Assembly (NCBI GenBank): GCA_934096025.1 | Contig: CAKOLP010000052.1 | Coordinates: 1 to 6,566 of the forward strand | Reading direction: 5' to 3' | DNA: 6,566 nucleotides | Source: an uncultured Bacilli bacterium | Lineage (GTDB): Bacteria; Bacillota_I; Bacilli_A; RF39; UBA660 | Shown here: piece by piece, positions 1 through 4,959 of the stretch | Position numbering within the stretch: the stretch's first letter is position 1 | Layout of the letters: each line of letters opens with the position of its first letter | The notes under the pieces: model-generated | What the model saw: only the letters and a program-made list of their open reading frames with translations | What the model was told of the DNA's origin: nothing | The model's database searches: none | Program-made: the position numbers and the translations under genes

Positions 1-172
1 TTACTAAACCTGTTAGAAAAGATATTATATCTTCAAACATATCTAATAACGTATAATATCCACAACTAACAACAGCATATGAGTTAAAAACTAATCCTGC
101 ATAAATACAAATAAACGCTACAATAAAATTAATAATTAAATCTAGAAATGTAACAATTCTTTCTCTTATCAT
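1..172 (-). CDS. N-terminal fragment of a membrane protein resembling a cation-diffusion-facilitator (CDF) transporter; runs off the left edge
   Basis: The reading frame starts with ATG at 172 and is open to the window edge, giving 57 codons that begin MIRERIVTFLDLI. The visible part is two hydrophobic segments, roughly residues 8-30 and 32-57. The pattern N-F-I-V-A-F then AG then NSYAVVSCGYYTLLD lines up without gaps with the TM1-TM2 region of CDF metal transporters (typically NLLL...AG...GSLALLADAIHSLSD). The terminal Asp is kept, but the usual first metal-ligand Asp is Cys here, so substrate or activity may differ. The start lies 4 nt past the nitroreductase stop, with a weak GAGTAGG upstream inside that gene, so the two genes are probably one transcript. 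CDF membership is an inference from one short region; another polytopic membrane protein is possible. Confidence 0.5.
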   Translation of the reverse strand, partial: MIRERIVTFLDLIINFIVAFICIYAGLVFNSYAVVSCGYYTLLDMFEDIISFLTGLV

Positions 173-176
173 AAGC

Positions 177-701
177 CTACTCAATATACATTACATAATC
201 GCTTTTACGCTTCACCGGACTAGGTAGTGGCATATCTCTATATCCCAAAACAACATTACCTATTCCCTCATAGTCATCAGTTATACCCCATTTTTTAAGT
301 AATTCTTTACCATAATCAGTCTCAAACGTTTCCTTTGCCCTATGTACCCAGCAAGAATCAACTCCTAAACTATAAGCAGCATTTACAATATTCGTAATTA
401 CAGCAGAACCATCATGAACATAAGTAGAAATATTTTTATCAGCAAAAACAATCACTAACACCGGAGCCTCATAAAAAGGATTAAGCCCTACCTTATTTAC
501 AAAACTTCCATTTACTTTAGCTATTTCTTCAATAAGTTCTCTATTTTTAATTACAACAATTTTAGCACTCTGCTTAGATTTTCCATTCGGAGCATACGTA
601 CCACACAAAATTATTTCCTTTAAAACCTCATCAGGAATCATTTCATTCTTAAATTTTCTAATACTTCTTCTTTCTTTAAGAACTCTTGTAACTTCGTTCA
701 T
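177..701 (-). CDS. Nitroreductase-family FMN-dependent oxidoreductase
   Basis: This 174-residue protein has the family pattern for an NAD(P)H-dependent flavoprotein that reduces nitro compounds, quinones or similar electrophiles in the cytoplasm. Near the N-terminus is the FMN-phosphate motif RRSIRKF (residues 11-17). It is followed by the APNGKSKQSAKIVVI segment typical of substrate/FMN-loop regions, a D-x-S/A-helix (HDGSAVITNIVNAAYSLGVDSCW) and the C-terminal IGNVVLGYRD strand that closes the FMN site. The length is normal for the compact members. Two ATGs occur in tandem at 704 and 701. The AGGAGG at 712-707 leaves 2 nt before the first but 5 nt before the second, so 701 is preferred. The physiological substrate cannot be read from sequence. 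It probably co-transcribes with the downstream membrane protein (4-nt gap). I could not identify a convincing promoter; a 16-nt AT palindrome sits directly upstream of the Shine-Dalgarno. Confidence 0.88.
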   Translation of the reverse strand: MNEVTRVLKERRSIRKFKNEMIPDEVLKEIILCGTYAPNGKSKQSAKIVVIKNRELIEEIAKVNGSFVNKVGLNPFYEAPVLVIVFADKNISTYVHDGSAVITNIVNAAYSLGVDSCWVHRAKETFETDYGKELLKKWGITDDYEGIGNVVLGYRDMPLPSPVKRKSDYVMYIE

Positions 702-711
702 CATAACCTCC

Positions 712-727
712 TTATTATATATAATAA
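712..727. repeat. Perfect 16-nt AT palindrome upstream of the nitroreductase gene
   Basis: TTATTATATATAATAA equals its own reverse complement and abuts the Shine-Dalgarno of the reverse-strand nitroreductase gene. It could be an operator or part of a -10 region, but in sequence this AT-rich it may be chance. Confidence 0.3.
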
Positions 728-749
728 CATAAAAATATAAATATTGGTA

Positions 750-778
750 TTGATTTTTATACTTTTTTTTGATATTCT
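750..778 (+). promoter_or_regulatory. Sigma-A-type promoter of tRNA-His
   Basis: A -35 TTGATT (750-755) and -10 TATTCT (773-778) are separated by exactly 17 nt. Transcription should start near 785, only a few nucleotides before the tRNA 5' end at 789. Confidence 0.7.
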
Positions 779-788
779 AATAACACAT

Positions 789-865
789 GGCGGAATTGGT
801 GAAGTGGTTAACACGCCGGATTGTGGCTCCGGTATGCAAGGGTTCGATCCCCTTATTTCGCCCCA
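789..865 (+). tRNA. tRNA-His (anticodon GTG)
   Basis: The anticodon stem CCGGA/TCCGG (816-820 with 828-832) encloses loop TTGTGGC, with GTG at 823-825. The seven-pair acceptor stem is GCGGAAT (790-796) with ATTTCGC (855-861). The encoded extra G at 789 pairs with C73 at 862, which is the G-1:C73 identity pair recognised by histidyl-tRNA synthetase. CCA is encoded at 863-865. D and T arms (GGTTCGATCC) are normal. The gene stands alone, with its own promoter and terminator. Confidence 0.97.
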
Positions 866-878
866 TATTGAAATTTAC

Positions 879-894
879 ATACACCTTTGTGTAT
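879..894 (+). other. Small hairpin in the tRNA-His 3' trailer
   Basis: ATACAC (879-884), loop CTTT, GTGTAT (889-894) form a six-pair stem shortly after the tRNA CCA. It lacks a T-run, so it is more likely a trailer structure than a terminator. Confidence 0.35.
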
Positions 895-902
895 AAAATA
901 AG

Positions 903-936
903 AAAAAAACATAATAATCGTATTATGATTTTTTTT
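903..936 (+). terminator. Intrinsic terminator after tRNA-His, symmetric enough to act both ways
   Basis: CATAATA (910-916), loop ATCG, TATTATG (921-927) is a perfect seven-pair stem. It is flanked by seven A on the left and eight T on the right (929-936), so A-T pairing can lengthen it. It lies between tRNA-His and the ligD-like gene and insulates the latter. Confidence 0.65.
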
Positions 937-976
937 GCGTAAAACGCTAGTATAAAATATCATAGTTTTTTTAATT

Positions 977-988
977 ATATGTTACAAT
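977..988 (+). promoter_or_regulatory. Extended -10 promoter upstream of the ligD-like gene
   Basis: ATATGTTACAAT contains TG-n-TACAAT, one base from the extended -10 consensus TGnTATAAT. No good -35 lies 16-18 nt upstream, as is usual for extended -10 promoters. The same 12-mer stands before the gene that starts at 3487. The leader would be about 54 nt. Confidence 0.45.
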
Positions 989-1019
989 GAGACATATATA
1001 ACAAGTATAAAATCCAAAA

Positions 1020-1034
1020 TAATAATCATTATAA
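1020..1034. promoter_or_regulatory. PerR/Fur-like operator candidate before the ligD-like gene
   Basis: TAATAATCATTATAA matches the Bacillus PerR box TTATAATnATTATAA at 13 of the 14 defined positions. It lies between the presumed promoter and the start codon. An overlapping palindrome, CATTAT-a-ATAATG, covers 1027-1039. The low base complexity makes a chance match possible. Confidence 0.35.
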
Positions 1035-1048
1035 TAATGTGATTATAT

Positions 1049-2386
1049 ATGAGTAAACTTAACCTTTATAACAATAAACGAAACTTTAATAAAACAAAAG
1101 AACCCAAGGGAATAATAGAAAAAAGCACCAAAAAAAGATTTTGCCTCCAACACCATATTGCAAGTCATGACCATTATGATTTAAGACTTGAACACAATGG
1201 TGTTTTATTATCATGGGCAATTCCCAAAGGTCCCTCATACAACCCTAAAGATAAGCGTCTAGCAGTTAAAGTTGAAGATCATCCCTTAACTTACCGAAAC
1301 TTTGAGGGTACTATCCCCGAGGGGGAATATGGTGCTGGTACCGTCATGCTTTTTGATGAAGGAACATATAAACCCATAAAATTCACAGAAAATTTAATTA
1401 AAGTTATATTTTATGGCTCACGTTTAAAAGGACTATGGACTTTAACGAAATTTAAAGATAACAACTTTCTTTTAATTAAAGATGACGACTTTTTTACAAA
1501 CTACATTAACTTAAGCAACTATGAAAGAAGCATAAAAACCAATCGAACATTAAAAGAAATAAAAGAAAACCAAAATAAAAAAACTATCACAATAACAAAC
1601 AAATCTAAAAAAATAATTAAAAACATAACTAAAGAAGACATATTTAACTACTACAAAACTATATATCCTAAAATGGCTCCTTACATAGAAAACCGTTTTA
1701 TCAGTGTAATAAGAGCACCAAGTGGAATAGAAAACCAAATATTTTTCAAGAAACACTTAGAAAATACACACAATTACTTAAAATCTAAAAAAGTTAAAAA
1801 TGCTAATTATTACTATGCAGTCGATCAACTAGGTTTTTTAGATGAAGTCCAAATGAATAGCTATGAGTTTCACACTTGGGGAAGTAATGCTACCACCCAT
1901 ACTAAGCCAAACATAATGGTATTCGACCTAGACCCCGATGAAAATCTCAGCATTAAAGATTTACGCCAAGGAGCCGAAGATTTAAAATCCATTTTAGACA
2001 AACTAAATTTAAAATCTTATCTTAAAACAAGCGGAAATAAAGGCTACCATATTTTAGTTCCCCTAAAAAAAGAAATAACTTGGAAAAAATTCCGAGAAAC
2101 AGCAGAAAACATTGCTAAACTTATGGAAAATACTTGGCCAGACAAATACACAACTAACATAAGAATTAAAAACCGCAAAAACAAAATATTTATAGATTAT
2201 CTCCGAAATACATTTATGGCTACCTCAGTTGCCCCCTATTCTATAAGACTTAAACCCAATGCCCCAATATCTATGCCTATTTCCTGGAATGACCTCTACA
2301 AAACTAAACCTAATGAAATAACAATAAAGAATTATAAAAAATACCTAAAGAAAAAAGACCCTTGGCAGGACTTCTTCACTCTATAA
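1049..2386 (+). CDS. ligD: LigD-like DNA-end repair protein: 3'-phosphoesterase domain fused to a polymerase domain, no ligase domain
   Basis: This 445-residue protein carries two of the three LigD domains used in bacterial non-homologous end joining. Residues ~20-150 are the phosphoesterase (PE) domain, which trims 3' ribonucleotides and phosphates from DNA ends. The residues H36, H42, D44, R46, H78 and Y82 fall at the spacing of the Pseudomonas LigD active site (H42, H48, D50, R52, H84, Y88), together with WAIPKGPS and EGEYGAGTV. A lysine/asparagine-rich linker follows (~155-195). Residues ~200-440 are the archaeo-eukaryotic-primase-type polymerase (POL) domain: VIRAPSGI, FFKKH (232-236), HTWGS (275-279), the metal-binding FDLDPD (D293, D295), SGNKGYH (H334), the third carboxylate in IFIDYLRN (D383), and VAPYS. 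The ATP-dependent ligase domain is absent. A partner ligase and Ku would have to be encoded elsewhere; neither is in this window. An in-frame TGA at 1040 makes this ATG the first usable start. The Shine-Dalgarno is weak (GTGATT). The stop overlaps the tail of the convergent AAA+ gene by 6 nt. Confidence 0.92.
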   Translation: MSKLNLYNNKRNFNKTKEPKGIIEKSTKKRFCLQHHIASHDHYDLRLEHNGVLLSWAIPKGPSYNPKDKRLAVKVEDHPLTYRNFEGTIPEGEYGAGTVMLFDEGTYKPIKFTENLIKVIFYGSRLKGLWTLTKFKDNNFLLIKDDDFFTNYINLSNYERSIKTNRTLKEIKENQNKKTITITNKSKKIIKNITKEDIFNYYKTIYPKMAPYIENRFISVIRAPSGIENQIFFKKHLENTHNYLKSKKVKNANYYYAVDQLGFLDEVQMNSYEFHTWGSNATTHTKPNIMVFDLDPDENLSIKDLRQGAEDLKSILDKLNLKSYLKTSGNKGYHILVPLKKEITWKKFRETAENIAKLMENTWPDKYTTNIRIKNRKNKIFIDYLRNTFMATSVAPYSIRLKPNAPISMPISWNDLYKTKPNEITIKNYKKYLKKKDPWQDFFTL

Positions 2387-3289
2387 CTCAACACCCTCAG
2401 CTATAAATAAATCTTTAAATACTTCTTTAAATCTTTCTTTTTCTTTTACTAAAACGTCTTCATACACACTTTTAGTATTACAAATAGCTTTATAAAAATC
2501 ATTAATTGTAACTATTTTTTTATTATCATATAAAGCATAAGAAAAAGCATTAGCAACAATAGTTAAACATATATCAGGATACCTACTTGATATTTCATAA
2601 ACCCTTTTATATTCATCAGTCATTTCCACTATAAAAGACATAATTTTTTCTACCATAAATGGCTGATAATTAAGCTTTACACCAATCTGTGCCTCCAATT
2701 TTGGAATAGTACCCATAAGTATTTTTACAACAGTGGGTTTATCAGCTTCCATAACATCTACTTTTATAAATCTTCTTAAAAAAGCTCTATCTCTTAAAAT
2801 ATACTGTTCATATTCTTCAGTAGTTGTAGCACCAATCATCTTTATTTGTCCGCGGTCTAGTCCAGCTTTTAACATATTTGCAAAATCCATTCCCCCCGAT
2901 TTATTAACTAGCAAATGTGTTTCATCAATAAAAACAATAGTATTTATATGTTCATTTAATTCCCTAACCAATAAATCAATTCTATTTTCTATTTGGCCAT
3001 TACTATTCGTAGAACCAATCAAACTAGTAATATTAACTTTTATTATAGACCAATTTTTTAACGCATCTGGAACTAAGCCATTTTTTATTCTATATGCTAA
3101 TCCCTCAACAATAGCCGTTTTACCAATCCCTGGCTTTCCTCCTAATAACGCACTTTTCTCCGGAGTCAACAAAGCCAAAATAACTTGTTTAATTTCTTCA
3201 TCACGAGCTATAGCTGGATCAGTTATATAATTTTTATTAGTTAAATCATCTCCATAACGTTCTAACATACTTATTTTTTCATTGTTCAT
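2381..3289 (-). CDS. Stand-alone ClpA/ClpB/ClpC D1-like AAA+ ATPase
   Basis: This 302-residue protein is one AAA+ module most like the first ATPase domain of Clp/Hsp100 unfoldases. Visible motifs are DPAIARDEEIKQVI (like GRDxEI), Walker A GGKPGIGKT (residues 50-58), KTAIVEGLAYRI, Walker B TIVFIDETH (117-125, D122 E123), sensor-1 GATTTEEY (153-160) and arginine-finger RRF (172-174). SSRYPDICLTIV occupies the place of the Clp SDRYLPDKAIDLID helix. It lacks the Clp N-domain, coiled-coil M-domain, second ATPase domain and ClpP-docking loop, so it is not a normal Clp chaperone. Its role is unknown; a remodelling ATPase with a dedicated partner is a reasonable guess. The start at 3289 has AAAGGGA 7 nt upstream. 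An upstream in-frame ATG at 3334 would lie ahead of the predicted transcription start near 3318, so it is rejected. It is divergent from the gene at 3487. Confidence 0.88.
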   Translation of the reverse strand: MNNEKISMLERYGDDLTNKNYITDPAIARDEEIKQVILALLTPEKSALLGGKPGIGKTAIVEGLAYRIKNGLVPDALKNWSIIKVNITSLIGSTNSNGQIENRIDLLVRELNEHINTIVFIDETHLLVNKSGGMDFANMLKAGLDRGQIKMIGATTTEEYEQYILRDRAFLRRFIKVDVMEADKPTVVKILMGTIPKLEAQIGVKLNYQPFMVEKIMSFIVEMTDEYKRVYEISSRYPDICLTIVANAFSYALYDNKKIVTINDFYKAICNTKSVYEDVLVKEKERFKEVFKDLFIAEGVEL

Positions 3290-3324
3290 AAAAAAATCCC
3301 TTTCTCTAATATCAACTAATATAA

Positions 3325-3353
3325 ATAATAACAAATTTTTTTATAAATTGCAA
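3325..3353 (-). promoter_or_regulatory. Promoter of the AAA+ gene
   Basis: On the reverse strand, -35 TTGCAA (3353-3348), a 17-nt spacer and -10 TATTAT (3330-3325) precede the Shine-Dalgarno at about 3305-3297. The predicted start near 3318 supports translation from 3289. Confidence 0.55.
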
Positions 3354-3450
3354 AAACAACAACCACAAAAAAAGTTTATTTAACACTACAAAATTATATT
3401 ATCTAACATACTATTTCAACACTTAAAATACACTTTAATAAATAAAAGAA

Positions 3451-3462
3451 ATATGTTACAAT
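3451..3462 (+). promoter_or_regulatory. Extended -10 promoter of the 161-residue gene
   Basis: ATATGTTACAAT holds TG-n-TACAAT (-10 at 3457-3462). It is identical to the 12-mer before the ligD-like gene. Only a poor -35 (TTTAAT, 3434-3439) is present. The leader would be about 18 nt, with the AAAGGA ribosome site inside it. Confidence 0.5.
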
Positions 3463-3486
3463 TTAGAAAAAGAAAGGAATTAAAAA

Positions 3487-3972
3487 ATGAACACACAAAA
3501 AAACAAACTAAATATTAGAACTTATAAACCACCAATTAGCGAATATGGCTTTTTAGAATTGTTTGTAGCAACAATGGTTCTACAAAAACAACCAACAATT
3601 ATAAAAAAATATGATTTACAAGAAAGTTTATACAATGCCTACGACAATCCAGAGTTTCATTTTCTATTTGGAGATATTTGTAGAAAAACAACTATAACTG
3701 AAAAAGAAGTAGATTTAGACACAGCTTTTCAAAAAGCAACTATATTTGGATTATTAGTTCCAATCATTAATGGAATCGATATGACATACATCATTGTAAT
3801 AACAGAAGAAACTGCAAAAGAAATAGTAGCTAAATATAATGAAAAAGCTACAATTGCAATGGATAAATTATGTGCTCAACTACAAAGTAATCCAACAATA
3901 GATAAACCTCAAGGATTAACACGAACTTCAAAAAAACAAAATAAAAAAGAAAATATCAATTTCACTCATTAA
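3487..3972 (+). CDS. Hypothetical protein of 161 residues, not recognised
   Basis: I do not recognise the family. The gene looks real: AAAGGA (3473-3478) lies 8 nt before the ATG, an extended -10 promoter is upstream, and a strong hairpin is at its end. Residues ~18-125 look like a folded, mostly soluble domain with mixed charged and hydrophobic stretches (GFLELFVATMVL, FHFLFGDICRK, ATIFGLLVPIINGIDMTYIIVI). There is no clear signal peptide or membrane anchor. The last ~30 residues are polar and lysine/asparagine-rich (KKQNKKENINFTH) and probably disordered. There is only a C-x-n-C pair (CRK near residue 65, CAQ near 129) with no metal-site spacing. Being divergent from the AAA+ ATPase across a short shared promoter region suggests, but does not show, a linked function. 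Confidence 0.7.
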   Translation: MNTQKNKLNIRTYKPPISEYGFLELFVATMVLQKQPTIIKKYDLQESLYNAYDNPEFHFLFGDICRKTTITEKEVDLDTAFQKATIFGLLVPIINGIDMTYIIVITEETAKEIVAKYNEKATIAMDKLCAQLQSNPTIDKPQGLTRTSKKQNKKENINFTH

Positions 3973-3991
3973 GATATTTTCTTTTTTATTT
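3939..3991. terminator. 19-bp perfect inverted repeat across the stop codon, likely bidirectional terminator
   Basis: AAATAAAAAAGAAAATATC (3939-3957) and GATATTTTCTTTTTTATTT (3973-3991) are perfect reverse complements around a 15-nt loop that contains the last codons and the TAA of the gene at 3487. An A-run on one side and a T-run on the other allow termination both ways. The stem has few G-C pairs. Confidence 0.6.
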
Positions 3992-4007
3992 AACTATTTA
4001 AATTAAC

Positions 4008-4139
4008 TTATTTATCATATTCTGCTTTTGCTAATTCCATAACATTTTTAATAAAATCATTTTTACCTTTAGTATACTTTGGCCTTTCATAAGGATAAAG
4101 CAAGGCTAATTCTTGATTTAAATCACAATATTTTTTCTT
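4008..4139 (-). pseudogene. 3' remnant of a GrpB-family (nucleotidyltransferase-like) gene
   Basis: In the reverse frame ending with TAA at 4010-4008, 43 codons are open back to an in-frame TAA at 4142-4140, with no usable start except a Met 10 codons from the end. The peptide (KKKYCDLNQELALLYPYERP, then KYTKGKNDFIKNVMELAKAE) has the C-terminal signature of GrpB proteins: Y-x-x-L-K/N-x-x-L-A, then D/E-R-x-x-Y-T-x-x-K-x-x-F-I. Full family members are about 170 residues. Weak traces of the preceding segment (SLDK-stop-YLKE, another frame) occur just upstream, consistent with stops and frameshifts. From 4143 to 4228 I see only AT-rich decayed sequence. Family assignment rests on pattern memory of a short stretch. 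Confidence 0.5.
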
Positions 4140-4228
4140 TTAAATATCACTTATCTAATGAAATAAAAAAAATAACTAATTCAACAAGTAAATATCTTTA
4201 ATAGCCTATTTATGGTAAAATTCATGGT

Positions 4229-4259
4229 AAAAAAAATAAAACCCCCTTAAAATAAGGAG
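4229..4259 (-). terminator. Intrinsic terminator of tRNA-Leu
   Basis: Read on the reverse strand, CTCCTTA (4259-4253), loop TTT, TAAGGGG (4249-4243) is followed by a long T-rich run (4241-4229). It lies about 15 nt after the tRNA 3' end. Confidence 0.75.
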
Positions 4260-4273
4260 ATTTAAGTTCAATT

Positions 4274-4621
4274 TGGTGCCCAAGGCCGGACTTGAACCGG
4301 CACGAGCTTTAACACTCGCAGGATTTTCGTACCACTATAACTTTCGTTACCAATAAAATTGTTTGTAGTCTGGACTTTCTCTTTACCATATTATTTCTAA
4401 CTTAGGTATTGCCCGTCAAGTCTCTACACCTTACTTATAAATTTAAAAACAAAACATTTTACATATTATAAGTCTTGGCTCGGGATTGCCAACAGCGTTA
4501 TCTGTAAGGTTTCCCCGAATTTGAGCAAATTCACATAACCGATTTCTCAGTTAGTGCTCAAGGCCTTCCAATTGTACAGAGGCCTTAAGTCCTGTGCGTC
4601 TACCTATTCCGCCACTTGGGC
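4274..4621 (-). tRNA. tRNA-Leu (anticodon TAA) interrupted by a group I intron
   Basis: The ends form one perfect acceptor stem: GCCCAAG (4621-4615) with CTTGGGC (4284-4278), then A73 and an encoded CCA (4276-4274). The 5' exon runs through a D arm to CAGGACTT (4594-4587). The 3' exon begins AAAATCCTG (4327-4319). Joined, they give anticodon stem CAGGA/TCCTG with loop CTTAAAA, reading UAA. The long class II variable arm has stem CGAG/CTCG, and the T arm is GCCGG-TTCAAGT-CCGGC. The mature tRNA would be 89 nt. The intron lies between U34 and A35, so no functional Leu(UAA) tRNA exists without splicing. It has its own promoter (4653-4681) and terminator (4229-4259), and diverges from the five-tRNA operon. 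Confidence 0.95.
4328..4586 (-). ncRNA. Self-splicing group I intron (IC3-like) in tRNA-Leu(UAA)
   Basis: The 259-nt intron lies between U34 (4587) and A35 (4327) and ends in the terminal G (4328). P1 is a ten-pair helix of exon CTT plus intron AAGGCCT (4589-4580) with AGGCCTTGAG (4566-4557), with the required U-G wobble at the 5' splice site. P2 is TAACTGA-GAAA-TCGGTTA (4553-4536). P4 pairs TTCGGG (4519-4514) with CCCGAG (4484-4479). A P6-type stem pairs ACTTATAA (4473-4466) with TTATAAGT (4440-4433). The R element GTAGAGACTTGACGGGC (4427-4411) and the S element containing AAAGTCC (4378-4372) form P7 through GACTT/AAGTC, the guanosine-binding site. P9 is TAAC-GAAA-GTTA (4349-4338). Site, length and motif wording match the cyanobacterial/plastid tRNA-Leu introns. 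No homing endonuclease is encoded, so it is immobile on its own. Confidence 0.93.
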
Positions 4622-4628
4622 AAGGCAC

Positions 4629-4647
4629 TGTCTTAATTAATAAGACA
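4629..4647 (-). other. Hairpin in the tRNA-Leu 5' leader
   Basis: TGTCTTA (4647-4641, read in reverse) and TAAGACA (4635-4629) form a seven-pair stem with a 5-nt loop, 7 nt upstream of the tRNA 5' end. It may affect RNase P processing or precursor folding. Confidence 0.4.
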
Positions 4648-4652
4648 ACTTA

Positions 4653-4681
4653 AGTATAATACAATTTTTTTAGAAATGCAA
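4653..4681 (-). promoter_or_regulatory. Promoter of tRNA-Leu
   Basis: On the reverse strand, -35 TTGCAT (4681-4676), a 17-nt spacer and -10 TATACT (4658-4653) precede the gene. The A/T tracts at about 4685-4712, shared with the divergent tRNA promoter, resemble UP elements. Confidence 0.65.
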
Positions 4682-4716
4682 TACCTTTTTTAAAAAAATT
4701 TTTTTCAAAAATATAG

Positions 4717-4745
4717 TTGACACAGCTTTTTCTTTTTGCTATAAT
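4717..4745 (+). promoter_or_regulatory. Perfect-consensus promoter of the five-tRNA operon
   Basis: TTGACA (4717-4722), a 17-nt spacer and TATAAT (4740-4745) match the sigma-A consensus at all twelve positions. A/T tracts lie just upstream. Transcription should start near 4752, about 22 nt before tRNA-Ser. The leader can fold as TGCAC...GTGCA. Confidence 0.93.
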
Positions 4746-4773
4746 CAAAGTGCACTTGAAAGAAAATGTGCAT

Positions 4774-4866
4774 GGAGGAATACCCAAGTCTGGCTGAAGG
4801 GATCGGTCTTGAAAACCGACAGGTCGTGAAAGCGGCGCAGGGGTTCGAATCCCTTTTCCTCCGCCA
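4774..4866 (+). tRNA. tRNA-Ser (anticodon TGA)
   Basis: The acceptor stem is GGAGGAA (4774-4780) with TTCCTCC (4856-4862), with discriminator G and encoded CCA. Anticodon stem TCGGT/ACCGA encloses loop CTTGAAA, with TGA at 4810-4812. A long variable arm is present, as expected of tRNA-Ser. It is first in the operon. Confidence 0.96.
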
Positions 4867-4880
4867 ATTAAAAATATTAT

Positions 4881-4957
<77 letters not shown>

Positions 4958-4959
4958 AT

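Noticed and set aside
935..963. TTGCGT-17-TATCAT as a promoter for the ligD-like gene
   Set aside because: Poor match to consensus, and its -35 overlaps the terminator T-run; the extended -10 at 977-988 is a better candidate.
1550..1756. Reverse-strand open frame of 68 codons inside the ligD-like gene
   Set aside because: Antisense to a well-supported coding region with catalytic motifs on the other strand; composition is Phe/Tyr-rich, as expected from the complement of AT-rich Lys/Asn codons, and no ribosome site is apparent.
2733..3230. Plus-strand open frame of 165 codons opposite the AAA+ gene
   Set aside because: The opposite strand carries Walker A, Walker B, sensor 1 and arginine-finger motifs in frame; this is its antisense shadow.
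3290..3334. Upstream ATG at 3334 extending the AAA+ protein by 15 residues
   Set aside because: The predicted transcription start (~3318) lies downstream of it, and the good ribosome site AAAGGGA is placed for the ATG at 3289.
4212..4232. Two copies of ATGGTAAAA near the tRNA-Leu terminator, considered as a direct repeat or att site
   Set aside because: Only 9 nt each in A-rich sequence, with no integrase or tRNA-end match; chance is the simpler explanation.
4274..4621. tmRNA (ssrA) as an explanation for a tRNA-like 3' end far from its 5' half
   Set aside because: No tag-peptide reading frame; the 5' half has a complete D arm and anticodon stem, the variable arm is that of tRNA-Leu, and the internal segment has group I intron core elements.
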